Source of the DNA: Fidelibacterota bacterium
GTDB taxonomy: Bacteria > Pseudomonadota > Alphaproteobacteria > Rhodospirillales > Rhodospirillaceae
Reading direction: 5' to 3'
NCBI GenBank assembly: GCA_947470105.1
Contig: CANISR010000017.1
Span: 1 to 33,397 of the forward strand
DNA: 33,397 bases
Below are positions 32,119 through 33,397 of the stretch, piece by piece. The notes below the pieces were generated by a model that made no database searches, was not told where the DNA came from, and saw nothing but the letters and a program-made list of their open reading frames with translations. Position 1 is the first letter of the stretch, and the number at the start of each line of letters is the position of its first letter. The translations under genes were made by a program, and so were the position numbers.

Positions 32119-32915
32119 TGAACGCACCCAAGGGCGGCGACAAAGACGGTACCGCAGAGAAAGGCGAGCGCATCGCAAAGGTCATGGCGCGCGCCGGGCT
32201 GTGTTCGCGACGCGATGCCGAAAAATGGATCGCCGCGGGCCGGGTCAAGGTCAACGGCGAGAAGCTCACCACGCCGGCATGCGTGGTCGGTCCCACCGAT
32301 GAAATCATGGTGGACGGCGAGCGCCTGCCCCAGGCGGATCGCACCCGTGTGTGGCGTTTCCACAAACCCAACGGCCTCGTCACCACCCACAAGGACGAGA
32401 AAGGCCGCACCACGGTATTTGAAGTGCTGCCGCCCAACCTGCCCCGCGTCGTCAGCGTCGGACGCCTCGATATCACGTCCGAAGGCCTTCTCCTGCTGAC
32501 CAACGACGGCGAGATCGCGCGCATGCTGGAGCATCCCTCCCGCGGCTGGGTGCGTCGCTATCGCGCCCGCGTCTATGGCCGCCCGGATGCCCGGCTGCTC
32601 GACAGCATCAAGGACGGCGTGACCGTCGAAGGCGTGCGGTACGGGCCCATCGAAGCCTCGCTCGACGGCGGCGAAGGCGGGTCCAAAAGCAATGTGTGGA
32701 TCACCCTGGCTTTGAGCGAAGGCAAGAACCGCGAAGTGCGCAAAGTGTTGGCGCATCTCGGACTCACAGTGACGCGCCTGATCCGCGTCTCCTATGGCCC
32801 GTTCCAGCTCGGCAATCTTGAGCCCGGCGTGATCGAGGAAATCCCGGTCCATGTGGTGCGCCAGCAGTTGGGCGCCAGCGCCCCGGTGGGCCTCTCCAAA
32901 AAGAGAAAGCGTTGA
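32115..32915 (+). CDS. rluB: RluB/RsuA-type rRNA pseudouridine synthase
   Basis: A 266-residue enzyme isomerising uridine to pseudouridine in ribosomal RNA. An S4 RNA-binding domain is visible (ERIAKVMARAGLCSRRDAEK, about 18-65). The catalytic domain has GRLDITSEGLLLLTNDG with Asp119. Further segments are HPSRGWVRRYRARVYG and LSEGKNREVRKVLAHLGL, a Rsu-family pattern. RluB (23S U2605) fits best, but RsuA or RluE-type targets cannot be ruled out. The ATG overlaps the previous stop (ATGA), with AAGG six bases before it. A longer frame back to 32037 lies in the upstream gene and is rejected. Confidence 0.88.
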   Translation: MMNAPKGGDKDGTAEKGERIAKVMARAGLCSRRDAEKWIAAGRVKVNGEKLTTPACVVGPTDEIMVDGERLPQADRTRVWRFHKPNGLVTTHKDEKGRTTVFEVLPPNLPRVVSVGRLDITSEGLLLLTNDGEIARMLEHPSRGWVRRYRARVYGRPDARLLDSIKDGVTVEGVRYGPIEASLDGGEGGSKSNVWITLALSEGKNREVRKVLAHLGLTVTRLIRVSYGPFQLGNLEPGVIEEIPVHVVRQQLGASAPVGLSKKRKR

Positions 32916-33397
32916 AACCTCCTGGTGCTAAGGGGGCCGCGGGAAAACTCCGGATCATCGGCGGCGTCTGGCGCGGCCGATCCATCGCGGTGCCGCCCGA
33001 GTCCGTGCGGCCGACCTCCGACCGGGCACGGGAAGCGGTCTTCAATCGCCTGATTCACGGATTTGCCGACCACGTCTTCCGCCTGCCGGGCGCTGTAGTC
33101 GTGGACGCCTTCGCCGGTAGCGGGGCCCTGGGCCTCGAAGCCCTGTCGCGCGGTGCCGCGCGCGCCACGTTCCTGGAGCGCGACTCCGCCACCGCGGCGC
33201 TCATCAAAGCCAATATTGCCACCCTTGGCGCCGAAGACCGCGCGGCAGTGATCGGCGCCGACGCCACAGCGCCGCCGCGCGCTACGGAGCCTTGCGATCT
33301 ATTGTTGATTGACCCGCCCTACGGCGAAAACGTCATGACGGCATCACTCATGGGCCTCGCGCGCGCGGGATGGCTCCAGCCGGGCGCGCTGGTCGTG
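32912..33397 (+). CDS. rsmD: 16S rRNA (guanine-966-N2)-methyltransferase, C-terminus missing
   Basis: The first 162 residues of RsmD are visible and the frame is open at the right edge. The enzyme methylates G966 of 16S rRNA. KLRIIGGVWRGRSIAVP, VRPTSDRAREAVFNRL and VVDAFAGSGALGLEALSRGA (SAM-binding loop) are typical, and LLIDPPYGE carries the catalytic NPPY-type motif as DPPY. The probable start is TTG at 32912, overlapping the rluB stop in TTGA. Homologues tolerate rare starts, but no better ATG is visible downstream before the first conserved motif. Cotranscription with rluB is common in alphaproteobacteria. Confidence 0.9.
   Translation, partial: MKPPGAKGAAGKLRIIGGVWRGRSIAVPPESVRPTSDRAREAVFNRLIHGFADHVFRLPGAVVVDAFAGSGALGLEALSRGAARATFLERDSATAALIKANIATLGAEDRAAVIGADATAPPRATEPCDLLLIDPPYGENVMTASLMGLARAGWLQPGALVV

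Noticed and set aside
1-33397. CRISPR arrays, tRNA or rRNA genes, insertion sequences, attachment sites
   Set aside because: No regularly spaced repeats, tRNA-like cloverleaf ends, transposase or integrase frames were seen on either strand.

Overview
This 33.4-kb, GC-rich window looks like ordinary chromosome from an alphaproteobacterium. It carries ubiquinone genes (ubiA, ubiD), lipid A synthesis (lpxK), a beta-barrel outer-membrane protein, a Tat-exported protein, and tightly packed, often overlapping genes. No rRNA, tRNA, insertion sequence, phage gene or CRISPR array was seen. I cannot name the genus from sequence alone.

Layout. (1) 1-5983, minus strand: a likely polyamine transcription unit. 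It runs from a leader with a 44-codon upstream ORF into an alanine-racemase-fold ornithine decarboxylase, a deoxyhypusine-synthase-like protein, a PanE-like reductase and an edge-truncated COG5610 HAD-type protein. (2) 6231-8494: a MAPEG protein, a phosphofructokinase and a hemerythrin; the last two are divergent and share a perfect FNR/FixK-type palindrome. (3) 8491-11059, minus: rsmE, gshA and a chorismate mutase coupled to gshA. (4) 11108-16500: ubiA, a GAF/HD-GYP protein on the opposite strand, ubiD and an EamA-type exporter. (5) 16472-19321: an outer-membrane beta-barrel protein, pmbA and a Tat-exported DsrE-like protein. (6) 19425-24624: a lipid-metabolism block with a diacylglycerol-kinase-type enzyme divergent from a PlcP-like phosphoesterase plus GT4 glycosyltransferase pair, a small membrane-anchored protein, then a DUF374 acyltransferase and lpxK. 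(7) 24621-27724, minus: xseA, a LytM/M23 endopeptidase and a GSCFA protein in one overlapping unit. (8) 27771-33397: purD, a secreted hypothetical, a tadA-like deaminase, a lytic transglycosylase, then a coupled trio of a gamma-glutamyl-GABA-hydrolase-like amidotransferase, an RluB-type pseudouridine synthase and rsmD (cut by the right edge).

The strongest candidate for something undescribed is the leader of the ornithine decarboxylase. It has a short ORF with a near-ideal Shine-Dalgarno, and after it two mutually exclusive stems ahead of the decarboxylase start. That layout suggests peptide- or RNA-based control of polyamine synthesis. The second theme is lipid remodelling: the PlcP/glycosyltransferase pair matches the alphaproteobacterial route that replaces phospholipids with glycolipids when phosphate is scarce, and here a DAG-kinase-type gene sits divergently beside it. 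All functions are read from motifs and family knowledge; no searches were run.
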